Part shown: positions 52,945 to 60,891 of the stretch, piece by piece
How positions within the stretch are numbered: position 1 is the first letter of the stretch
How the letters are laid out: each line of letters opens with the position of its first letter
Source: Streptomyces composti
Lineage (GTDB): Bacteria > Actinomycetota > Actinomycetes > Streptomycetales > Streptomycetaceae
Direction of reading: 5' to 3'
DNA length: 64,000 nucleotides
Assembly (NCBI RefSeq): GCF_012034205.1
Contig: NZ_JAATEM010000001.1
Span: forward strand, 248,001 to 312,000
Notes under the pieces: model-generated
Database searches by the model: none
What the model was told of the DNA's origin: nothing
What the model saw: only the letters and a program-made list of their open reading frames with translations
Program-made: the position numbers and the translations under genes

Positions 52945-55176
52945 TCATCGCTCCCTGACCAGCGCCGCGTACGCGCCGCCGCGCGCCACCAGCTCCGCGT
53001 GCCGTCCGCGCTCCACGACCGTGCCGTGGTCCAGGACGACGATCTCGTCGCTGTCGCGGACCGTGCTCAGCCGGTGCGCGATCACCACGCAGGCGCAGCC
53101 GCGGCGGCGCAGGTTGTCCATCACCACCTGCTCGGTCTCGGCGTCCAGCGCACTGGTCACCTCGTCGAGGACCAGGATGCTGGGCCGCCGCACCAGGGCG
53201 CGGGCGATCTCCAGGCGCTGGCGCTGCCCGCCGGAGAAGTTGCGTCCGTCCTGCTCGACCGGGCTGTGGATGCCGCCGGGACGCCGCATGATCACGTCGT
53301 ACAGCGCGGCGTCCTTCAGCGCCTCGGCCACCGCCTCGTCCGGGATCGACGGGTCCCACAGCGCCACGTTGTCGCGGACCGTCCCCTCGAACAGGAACAC
53401 GTCCTGGTCGACGAAGGACACCGACGCGGCGAGCGCGCCGCGCGGGATGTCCTCGATGCGCCGTCCGTCGATCCGGATGACGCCCTCCCACGGCGTGTAC
53501 AGGCCCGAGATCAGCCGGGACACGGTGGACTTGCCGCTGCCGGAGCCGCCGACCAGCGCCACCTGCCGGCCAGGACCCACGGTCAGGTCGAAGCCGGAGA
53601 GGAGAGGCTTGTCCAGCGGGTTGTAGCCGAAGGTGATGTTCTGCAGCTCGACGTGCCCGTGCAGCCGGCGGGTGGACTCCCCGGCGCCGGGACGGCCGTA
53701 GAGCGGGTCGGCGCGGAAGTTCTCCACGTCCTTCAGCCGGGCCACGTCGGCCGCGAAGTCCTGGATGCGGCCCACCACACCGTTCAGCCGGGTCAGCGGG
53801 GCGGTGAACCGGGTCACCAGCGCCTGGAAGGCGACCAGCAGACCCACGGAGATGTGCCCCTCGACCGCCCGCAGGCCGCCGATCCACAGGATCAGCGCGC
53901 TGTTGAGCGTGGCCAGCGTCGGGGCCACCACACCGAGCCAGGCGCTCGGCACCCCGAGCCGCTGCTGCTCCTCCAGCGTGGTCGCGTGCTGCCCCGCCCA
54001 CTTGCGGAAGTAGCCGTCCTCGCCGCCGGTCGCCTTCATCGTCTCGATCAGCTGCAGACCGGTGTACGCGGTGTTGGTCAGCCGTGCGGTGTCGGCGCGC
54101 AGCTTCGCGGTGCGGGTCGCCCGCAGCCGCACCACCACGCGCATCGCCACCAGGTTCAGCAGCGCCACGCCCACGCCGACGAACGTCAGCTGCGGATCGT
54201 AGGTGTAGAGCAGCACCGCGTAGAGCACGACCACCACCGCGTCCACCCCGGCCGCCGACAGATCACGGGCCAGGGTCTCGGCCACCGCGTCGTTGGACTG
54301 CAGCCGCTGCACCAGGTCGGCGGGGCTGCGCTGGGAGAAGAACGTCACCGGCAGCCGCAGCAGATGCCGCAGGAAGCGGGCGCTGGACAGGGTGGAGGAG
54401 ATGATCCGCCCGTGCAGCAGATTGGCCTGCTGCAGCCAGGTCAGGACCAGCGTGAGCAGCACGCAGGCGCCCATCGACAGGAACAGCACGTCCAGGGTCG
54501 ACGTCTGCCGGCCGATCAGGAAGTCGTCGATGAAGGTGCGGCTGAGTCCGGGCACCGCCGCGCCCACCGCCACCAGCAGCAGGCTGGTGAGCACCACCGC
54601 CGGCATGGTGCCCGCGGTGCCGCGCAGCCGGGCCGGCATGGCGCCGAGCACGCCCGGCTTGCGGCCGCCCTTCTTGAAGTCCTTGCCGGGCTCCATCACC
54701 AGCACGACGCCGGTGAAGCTGCCGTCGAAGTCCTCCAGGGGGACGAAGCGGCGCCCCTTGCCGGGGTCGTTGATGTAGACGCCGCGCCGGCCGAACCGGC
54801 GGCCCATGCCGTCGTAGACGACGTAGTGGTTGAACTCCCAGAACAGGATGGCCGGTCCCTGCACCTCGGCGAGGGCGGCCGTGTCCATCTGCATGCCCTT
54901 GGCGGTCAGGCCGTAGCTGCGGGCCGCCTTGAGCAGATTGCTGGCGCGCGAGCCGTCGCGGGAGACACCGCAGGCGATGCGCAGCTCCTCCAGCGGGACG
55001 TGGCGTCCGTAGTGGCCGAGCACCATGGCGAGCGAGGCGGCGCCGCACTCGACGGCCTCCATCTGCAGCACGGTGGGCGTGCGGACGGTGCGTGCCCGGG
55101 ACCTGGGCACGGCGCGTCGGGGCGGTGCGGCGCGGCCTCTGCCGCGGGTGCCGCGGGTCTGCTCTGCGGTGCTCAC
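52945..55176 (-). CDS. NHLM-type C39 peptidase/ABC exporter
   Basis: 743 residues from a GTG at 55176 overlapping the HlyD gene stop by GTGA. The C39 peptidase has Cys44 in MEAVECGAASLAM, His117 in FNHYVVYDG and Asp137 in YINDPGKG, all three catalytic residues present. Membrane domain about residues 180-460, ABC ATPase with Walker A GGSGSGKST, signature FSGGQRQRLEIARAL, Walker B ILVLDEVTSALD. It should cut after the double glycine of the leader and export the core. Partner of the second ABC protein at 50127. Confidence 0.94.
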   Translation of the reverse strand: MSTAEQTRGTRGRGRAAPPRRAVPRSRARTVRTPTVLQMEAVECGAASLAMVLGHYGRHVPLEELRIACGVSRDGSRASNLLKAARSYGLTAKGMQMDTAALAEVQGPAILFWEFNHYVVYDGMGRRFGRRGVYINDPGKGRRFVPLEDFDGSFTGVVLVMEPGKDFKKGGRKPGVLGAMPARLRGTAGTMPAVVLTSLLLVAVGAAVPGLSRTFIDDFLIGRQTSTLDVLFLSMGACVLLTLVLTWLQQANLLHGRIISSTLSSARFLRHLLRLPVTFFSQRSPADLVQRLQSNDAVAETLARDLSAAGVDAVVVVLYAVLLYTYDPQLTFVGVGVALLNLVAMRVVVRLRATRTAKLRADTARLTNTAYTGLQLIETMKATGGEDGYFRKWAGQHATTLEEQQRLGVPSAWLGVVAPTLATLNSALILWIGGLRAVEGHISVGLLVAFQALVTRFTAPLTRLNGVVGRIQDFAADVARLKDVENFRADPLYGRPGAGESTRRLHGHVELQNITFGYNPLDKPLLSGFDLTVGPGRQVALVGGSGSGKSTVSRLISGLYTPWEGVIRIDGRRIEDIPRGALAASVSFVDQDVFLFEGTVRDNVALWDPSIPDEAVAEALKDAALYDVIMRRPGGIHSPVEQDGRNFSGGQRQRLEIARALVRRPSILVLDEVTSALDAETEQVVMDNLRRRGCACVVIAHRLSTVRDSDEIVVLDHGTVVERGRHAELVARGGAYAALVRER

Positions 55177-55979
55177 GGCAGCAGCCAGTCGACGGGACGC
55201 CGGTCGGCCAGCCGGATGGAGGCGGTGGCCAGGGTCATCGAGGTGAGCTTGAACGGCGGGCCGTCCGCGGACGACCACTCGTAGCCGCTCTTCGTACGGG
55301 ACGACTTCTCCAGCTCGACGGTGACGGCCACGGGCCTGCCCTTCCTGGTGAACTCCTCGCCCAGCTGGCTGTCGCCGAGGAACGCGGCGATCTGCTGCGG
55401 TGACTGCGCCGAGCGGTCCACGGACTTCACCTCGCCGTGCAGCACGCCGTACTCCTGGCTGGGCACCGACTGCACGGTGAGGTCGACGGCGGCGTGCGCG
55501 GGGATGCCGGCGGCGCTCTCGGCGGGGACGTACACGGTGGCGTAGAGGGGGTCCTTGGCGCGGGCGACCTTCTCCACGGCGGCGACATTGGCGCCGGTGC
55601 GGATGATCTGCCCGACGCTGGCGGCGAGCGCGGTGATCCGGCCCGCGTCCAGGGTGCGCACCACGCTCTCGCCCTGCGGGGTACGCACCTTGAGCACCGG
55701 TGAGTCCGCGGGCAGGCGTTCGCCCTGCCGCGCGAGGACCGCGGTCACCTGGCCGTCGACGGGGCTCTGCAGCAGATAGCTGCCCTGCCCGTGCGTGAGG
55801 ACGGCGGGCGCGCTGACGGTGGAGGACACCGATCCGGTGAGCGCCCACACCGAGGCGGCGGCCATCGCGATCAGGGTCACGGACAGCACCAGCCACCCCT
55901 GCGGGCGGGCCAGCCGCACCGGGAGGTCCAGCTCCTCCGGTGACTGGAGCTTGGCGAGGGCCTGTTGGCGGAACTGCAC
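55173..55979 (-). CDS. HlyD-like periplasmic adaptor (NHLP export)
   Basis: 268 residues from a GTG at 55979 with GAGGGAAG upstream. One N-terminal membrane segment (residues 29-48, WLVLSVTLIAMAAASVWALT), then biotinyl-lipoyl-like halves (SPVDGQVTAVLARQGERLPADS, then GRITALAASVGQIIRTGANVAAV) with a beta-barrel region. This matches the HlyD-like membrane-fusion component linked to NHLM transporters. Second gene of the export operon, overlapping the transporter by GTGA. Confidence 0.9.
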   Translation of the reverse strand: MQFRQQALAKLQSPEELDLPVRLARPQGWLVLSVTLIAMAAASVWALTGSVSSTVSAPAVLTHGQGSYLLQSPVDGQVTAVLARQGERLPADSPVLKVRTPQGESVVRTLDAGRITALAASVGQIIRTGANVAAVEKVARAKDPLYATVYVPAESAAGIPAHAAVDLTVQSVPSQEYGVLHGEVKSVDRSAQSPQQIAAFLGDSQLGEEFTRKGRPVAVTVELEKSSRTKSGYEWSSADGPPFKLTSMTLATASIRLADRRPVDWLLP

Positions 55980-56093
55980 GGGTCTTCCCTCACCTGCGGG
56001 ACTGGGGCGACGTGACGAGGACGGGTGACGGCACCGCTGAGTCCCGGAGCGGCCGGTGGGCTGCTCCGGGACTCAGCCGGCACAAGGGCGCGA

Positions 56094-56306
56094 TCAGAGA
56101 CCGGCGACCAGGTTGGTGACCGGGGCGGTGTTCAGGCCGGTGACACCCTCGACGGTGCCGACGACCGTGTCCACCGCGGCGGAGACCGGGGCGATGCTGT
56201 CCACGGCGCTCGTGAGGGTGTTCACGGCGTTGACGGACAGGCCGCCGGAAACGGCGTCGAGCTCGGCGTCGGAGATCTCGGCGGTCTCGAACGGGGTGGA
56301 GTTCAT
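56094..56306 (-). CDS. Double-glycine leader peptide precursor of the NHLP export operon
   Basis: 70 residues from the ATG at 56306 with GAAGGGAAG upstream. Leader of 22 residues ending in LDAVSGG, a clear GG cleavage motif, with the typical ELDxVSGG start signal. The 48-residue core begins LSVNAVNTL and contains no Cys, Lys, Arg, His, Trp, Tyr or Phe; it is rich in Val, Thr, Ser, Ala and Asn with three acidic residues. First gene of the export operon, 114 bp before hlyD. No modification enzyme is encoded nearby, so it may be secreted unmodified. Confidence 0.9.
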   Translation of the reverse strand: MNSTPFETAEISDAELDAVSGGLSVNAVNTLTSAVDSIAPVSAAVDTVVGTVEGVTGLNTAPVTNLVAGL

Positions 56307-56382
56307 GGTGGAACTTCCCTTCGTATGGATATCTCACAAGGGGGAGCGGCCCCCTCTGGGGACAGTGAAGGCCGCCACCGCG

Positions 56383-56400
56383 CGGGCGCTCGAGCGCCCG
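56383..56400. promoter_or_regulatory. 18-bp perfect palindrome upstream of precursor gene
   Basis: CGGGCGCTCGAGCGCCCG lies about 80 bp upstream of the precursor start in the 639-bp divergent gap (56307-56945). It may be an operator or a hairpin in the leader transcript. No gene is supported in this gap; the remaining DNA includes the S1 protease promoter. Confidence 0.4.
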
Positions 56401-56945
56401 TCGCCGGGAGCCCGGAACGGCCTTGCGGTGCGATGGATCAAAGCACGCTCCGGGTCGGCGCTTCCAATCAACCAAGCCCCTCACCTGGGAATTTGCGACG
56501 CTGAGGAGCCCAAGCGTGCAGATCGGTGCACGGCTCGGTGGCGACTTCTTCACACCCCCCGCCACTTCGCCGCATCCCGTCACTTGCGTCCCGTCGGGCA
56601 GAACCCGACACACCGGCCCCAAATGCGTGAGTGGGGCCGCCGCCATGTGAACGGTTCCGCGCAGGAGTGACTGCCTTGGACGGTCCGTGTGCAGATTCCC
56701 TGAAGCCAGGATTCCGCTCTCTGATCGCCACTGATCGCGGTCGACCGCTCACTGACCGTGCCGCTCGTGGCCGGAGCGCGCGGGCCGTACCCGGCCGGCC
56801 GTGACCGGTTCCGTGCCCGAAGACCGGAGATTCGCACGGGGATTTGAACACCCCTCACGGCTCATGCGTACCAACTGCCGTCCAGGCGCCGCGAAAGTCC
56901 GCCGCACGGCGGCACGACTCCCGTCCCCCCAGGAGGTCGAGAAGT

Positions 56946-58274
56946 TTGAGTCACAAGCGAATCCCCAAGCGCAAGGCCGCGATAGCGGCGGGCAGCGTGG
57001 TGGCGCTCGGCGCCGCCGCCATCCTGCTGCCGAACGCCAACGCGTCCCAGGACGGCTCGTCGAACGACGCGGCGCCCAGGACCCTGAAGGCGGGCGACGC
57101 CTCGGACCTCGCCTCGCGGCTCTCCGAGATGCTCGGGGACGCCTTCGCCGGTTCGTACTACGACAGCGGCAAGAAGCAGCTCGTCGTCAATGTCGTCGCG
57201 GGCGACGACAACGACGTGGTGGTGCAGGCCGAACGCGCGGGCGCGGTCGTCCGCGAGGTCGACAACAGCATGCAGGAGCTGGAGGCCGGGGCGAAGACCC
57301 TCAAGGCCAGGGCCACCATCCCCGGCACCTCCTGGGCCGTCGACCCGCGCACCAACAAGATCCTGGTCACCGCGGACCGCACGGTCACCGGCGAGAAGTG
57401 GGACCGGCTGGAGTCCACCGTCAAGAGCCTCGGCTCCGGCATGGCGACCATCAAGAAGTCCTCCGGCACCTTCAAGCCGTTCGTCTCCGGCGGTGATGCC
57501 ATCTTCGCGGGCGGCGCGCGCTGCTCCCTCGGCTTCAACGTCACCGCGAGCGACGGCTCCCCCGCGTTCCTGACGGCCGGTCACTGCACCCTCGGCGGAA
57601 ACGAGTGGTCGGACCAGCAGGGCGGCCGGCCGATCGCCACCGTCGACCAGTCGGTCTTCCCCGGCGAGGGCGACTTCGCGCTCGTCAAGTACAACGACCC
57701 GGCGACCCAGGCGCCCAGCGAGGTCAACGTCGGCGGCCAGACCGTGGCCATCAGCCAGGCCGCCGAGGCCACCGTCGGCCAGCAGGTGTTCCGGATGGGC
57801 AGCACGACGGGGCTCTCCGACGGCCAGGTGCTCGGTCTGAACGCCACGGTGAACTACCCCGAGGGCACGGTCACCGGCCTCATCCAGACCAACGTCTGCG
57901 CCGAGCCCGGCGACAGCGGGGGCTCGCTGTTCACCCAGGACGGCCTCGCCATCGGCCTCACCTCGGGCGGCAGCGGCGACTGCACCCGGGGCGGCGAGAC
58001 CTTCTTCCAGCCGGTCACCACGGCGCTCGCCGCGACCGGCGCGACCCTCGGCGAGGGCGGCCAGGCCGGCGCCGGTGAGCAGGGCGCAGGCCAGGAGGCG
58101 GGCAACGGCCAGGGTGCCGAGAACGGCCAGGGTGCAGGAAACGGCCAGGGTGCAGGAAACGGCCAGGGCGCGGGCAACGGTCAGGGTGCCCAGGGTGCCG
58201 AGAACGGCCAGGGCGCAGGAAACGGCCGGCAGCGGACGGAGAACCACTCCGGCCTGACCGGCACCGGCGACTGA
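56946..58274 (+). CDS. Secreted S1 serine protease (streptogrisin/alpha-lytic type) with Gly-Gln repeat tail
   Basis: 442 residues from TTG at 56946, with AGGAGG nine bases upstream and the expected start LSHKRIPKR. A Sec signal ends near NANASQ; an alpha-lytic-type propeptide follows; the protease domain begins near SGGDAIFAGGARCSLGF. Catalytic triad: His213 in TAGHC, Asp243 in GDFALVKY, Ser324 in CAEPGDSGGS. The tail of about 60 residues has repeated GNGQGA units. Divergent from the NHLP operon, so it could be unrelated or act on the exported peptide. Confidence 0.93.
   Translation: MSHKRIPKRKAAIAAGSVVALGAAAILLPNANASQDGSSNDAAPRTLKAGDASDLASRLSEMLGDAFAGSYYDSGKKQLVVNVVAGDDNDVVVQAERAGAVVREVDNSMQELEAGAKTLKARATIPGTSWAVDPRTNKILVTADRTVTGEKWDRLESTVKSLGSGMATIKKSSGTFKPFVSGGDAIFAGGARCSLGFNVTASDGSPAFLTAGHCTLGGNEWSDQQGGRPIATVDQSVFPGEGDFALVKYNDPATQAPSEVNVGGQTVAISQAAEATVGQQVFRMGSTTGLSDGQVLGLNATVNYPEGTVTGLIQTNVCAEPGDSGGSLFTQDGLAIGLTSGGSGDCTRGGETFFQPVTTALAATGATLGEGGQAGAGEQGAGQEAGNGQGAENGQGAGNGQGAGNGQGAGNGQGAQGAENGQGAGNGRQRTENHSGLTGTGD
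58104..58220 (+). repeat. Tandem 18-bp repeats encoding the protease tail
   Basis: Five adjoining copies of an 18-bp unit (consensus AACGGCCAGGGTGCAGGA) at 58104, 58122, 58140, 58158 and 58176, then nine extra bases and a sixth copy at 58203. In-frame repeat of NGQGA(G/E); likely variable in copy number by slippage. Confidence 0.9.
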
Positions 58275-58322
58275 CCCGCCACCGGCCGCTCCCGTGCCGC
58301 CCGCCCGGCCGGGAGCCTGGAA

Positions 58323-58365
58323 CCGGCCCGGTCCACCGCACCCCCACAGCGGCGGACCGGGCCGG
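58323..58365. terminator. Convergent terminator hairpin
   Basis: A 17-bp stem with one mismatch (arms CCGGCCCGGTCCACCGC and its near complement) and a 9-nt loop between the rightward protease gene and the leftward SpoIIE gene. Confidence 0.7.
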
Positions 58366-58424
58366 CTCCGTGCCGCCAACGGCCGATGCCGTCCCGTCGG
58401 CCGCGCCCCCGGCCGGGGCCCGTG

Positions 58425-60569
58425 TCAGTCCTCCGGCAGCGCCCGCAGCAGCAGCAGCGCGATGTCGTCCAGGCGTTCCTGCGTGTCGGCCGCGTGCCGG
58501 ACCAGCGCGTCCGCCAGATCGTCCAGCGGCCGGTCGCCCAGCTCGGTGAGCCGGTGCCGCAGTTCGGCCAGCGCGTCCTCGAAGTCGGTGCCCGGGGACT
58601 CCACCAGACCGTCGGTGTACAGCACCAGCAGCGAACCGGGGGAGAGGACCACCTCCGTCGTCGGATAGGTGGCCGTGGCGTCGATGCCCAGCAGTGGCCC
58701 GCCGGCCAGGTCCAGCACCCGCGCCCGCCCGTCCGGCTTCCGCAGCAGCGGCGGCGGATGACCCGCACGGGACATCACGGCCCGCCGCCGCGCCGGGTCC
58801 AGCCGCAGATACAGACAGCTCGCGAACAGGTCCGAACCCAGGTCGAGCAGCAGCCGGTTGGTGCTGCGCATGACCTCCTCCGGCGCCTGCCCCACCGCCG
58901 TGTACGCCCGCACGGCCGTACGGACCTGCCCCATCAGCCCCGCGGCCGTCACGTTGTGGCCCTGCACGTCCCCGATCACCGCCGCGGCCATGCCCTGCGT
59001 CGGCACCAGGTCGTAGAAGTCGCCGCCGATGTCCATGCCCTGAGTGGCCGGCAGATAGCGCGCCGCGGCCTCGATGCCGTCCAGCGTGGGCAGCGAGTGC
59101 GGCAGCAGCGCCTCCTGCAGCCCGTGCGCCAGCCGGTGCTTGGCGTCGTACAGCAGGGCCCGCTCGAGCGCCTGCGCGATCAGACTCGCCAGGCTGGTCA
59201 GCACGGCCCGCTCCTCCGTCGCGAAGTGGTGCCGCGCCGCGTACGACAGACAGCACACCCCCACCGGCCGGCCCGAGGCGATCAGCGGCAGATAGGCGAA
59301 CGCCGAGAACTCGGACGGATGCCCGCCGAGAGCCGGATACAGCCGCTCCATCTCGTCCCGCGACTCGAAGAACGCCGGCACCCCGCTGCGCAGCACCTGG
59401 CTGCCGGGCGTCGGCTCGGACAGCGGGATCCCGTCGTGCCAGTCGATCACCCGGGTGTCGCCGTAGCCGCGGTGCCCCAGCACCAGCAGCCGCCCGGCCC
59501 GGGACCCCATCATCACCAGACCCTGACTGCCCACCGCCGGGGCGATCTCGTCCGCCACCAGCTGCACCACGTCCTGCACGCCGACCGCCTCGGTCAGCGC
59601 CCCGGCCAGGCTCAGCACCTGCGTGATGCTCACCAACCGCCGGGGCGCCTCACCGGGCGGCGGCGCGGCCCGGTTCATCTCCGCCACGCCCCGGGCCCGG
59701 CTGATCCGCACGCTCAGCCCGTTGGTGCTCGGATACATCCGGAACGACAGCCACTCACCGGGCGGGCGCAGCGCCACGAACGACGTCACATGCTGGCTGA
59801 ACAGCGCGGCCCGGTAGCGGTCCTCGTAGACCGGGTCGTTCAGCCAGGGCACCGACGCCCACAGATGAGTGCCGATCAGCCGGCTCACCGGCACGTCGAG
59901 CAGCTCGCTCGCGGCGGCGTTGGCGAACCCGACCCTGCCGTGCAGATCCAGTGAACACAGGCCGTACGGCAGCCGCGCCACCATCCGCGCGGCCTCCACC
60001 GAGCCCAGCGTGCCCGACATGCCGCCCACCAGCGGCGTGGCCAGCAGATCCGGCTCGGGCAGCACCGGCACGGACTCCTCGGCGGCCCGCTCCAGACGCA
60101 TCGCGAGCCGGTGGGAGGCGGCGAGCAGATGATCGCGCTCCCAGTCGGCCAGCTCCGGCGGATGGCTGCCCGGCCAGGTCACGAAGATGGCCCCGTACGC
60201 CCTGGTCTCGGTCGCCACCGGCAGCGCGGCCAGCGAGAAGGGGTAGGGCAGCACCACGGCGATCCGGGGGTAGCGGCGGGCCATCTCCTCCTGGTCGCCG
60301 ACCCACACCAGACGCCGTTCACGCACCGCGTCGGACACCGGGATGGGCGCACTGAGCCCCACCCGCTCCCAGGGGGCGGCGAAGGCCCGGGGCAGACCCG
60401 CCATCACCGCCATCTCCAGCACCGGCTGATCCGGCGAGAGCAGGTACACCGCCCCGGAATGGGCGTGCACCTCGTCCATCATCGAGGCCAGCGTCAGGGA
60501 GAGCAGCGGCCGGCCCACCGGAGCGCGCACACCCGCCGGCGCCTGCGGGGACGACTGCCCGTCGGACAC
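58425..60569 (-). CDS. PAS/GAF-SpoIIE phosphatase regulator
   Basis: 714 residues from a GTG at 60569 with GAGGAGG upstream. GAF domain (about 20-170), a PAS domain (190-300; FANAAASELLDVPVSRLIG), a second GAF (310-480), and a C-terminal SpoIIE PP2C phosphatase (GGDFYDLVP, GDVQGHNV, TDGLVESPG, DDIALLLLRALPED). It lacks the HATPase found in the other two copies of this window. Divergent from the next SpoIIE gene with a 322-bp shared region. Probably dephosphorylates an anti-anti-sigma factor. Confidence 0.9.
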   Translation of the reverse strand: MSDGQSSPQAPAGVRAPVGRPLLSLTLASMMDEVHAHSGAVYLLSPDQPVLEMAVMAGLPRAFAAPWERVGLSAPIPVSDAVRERRLVWVGDQEEMARRYPRIAVVLPYPFSLAALPVATETRAYGAIFVTWPGSHPPELADWERDHLLAASHRLAMRLERAAEESVPVLPEPDLLATPLVGGMSGTLGSVEAARMVARLPYGLCSLDLHGRVGFANAAASELLDVPVSRLIGTHLWASVPWLNDPVYEDRYRAALFSQHVTSFVALRPPGEWLSFRMYPSTNGLSVRISRARGVAEMNRAAPPPGEAPRRLVSITQVLSLAGALTEAVGVQDVVQLVADEIAPAVGSQGLVMMGSRAGRLLVLGHRGYGDTRVIDWHDGIPLSEPTPGSQVLRSGVPAFFESRDEMERLYPALGGHPSEFSAFAYLPLIASGRPVGVCCLSYAARHHFATEERAVLTSLASLIAQALERALLYDAKHRLAHGLQEALLPHSLPTLDGIEAAARYLPATQGMDIGGDFYDLVPTQGMAAAVIGDVQGHNVTAAGLMGQVRTAVRAYTAVGQAPEEVMRSTNRLLLDLGSDLFASCLYLRLDPARRRAVMSRAGHPPPLLRKPDGRARVLDLAGGPLLGIDATATYPTTEVVLSPGSLLVLYTDGLVESPGTDFEDALAELRHRLTELGDRPLDDLADALVRHAADTQERLDDIALLLLRALPED

Positions 60570-60891
60570 GCCGACCACCTCCTCGCACGGCCGCGCCACC
60601 GGCTTTGGACCAATCTGCTCCCTCGGGCCCCGTCCCGCACGGCGAGCGGCCCGGAGCCCGCCCGTTCCCGGCGGCCGGCGCGCCCCGGGGCGGCGCCCGG
60701 TCGCCGTGAGACTCCGTCTACCCCGCCCCCCTGCCGCCACGCCGCGTCCGGCACGCGCCCCGGGCGGGAATGTCCCCGTCCGCGGCGGCTGCTCCGCCCG
60801 GGCCGCCCTTCCGGCGGGGCCCGGACGACCACAGGGGCTGCGCCGGTCTCTCATTAGCGCTGTAATGGCCAACGTGGTCGGAGAGGGCGCT

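Noticed and set aside
48879..52958. A 1,359-codon + strand frame opposite the oxidase and ABC genes
   Set aside because: No recognisable domain; antisense to genes with clear motifs.
56094..56306. Lanthipeptide precursor
   Set aside because: The core has no Cys for lanthionine rings and no LanB/C/M/KC/L enzyme is encoded in the surrounding DNA, although precursors like this are often labelled that way.
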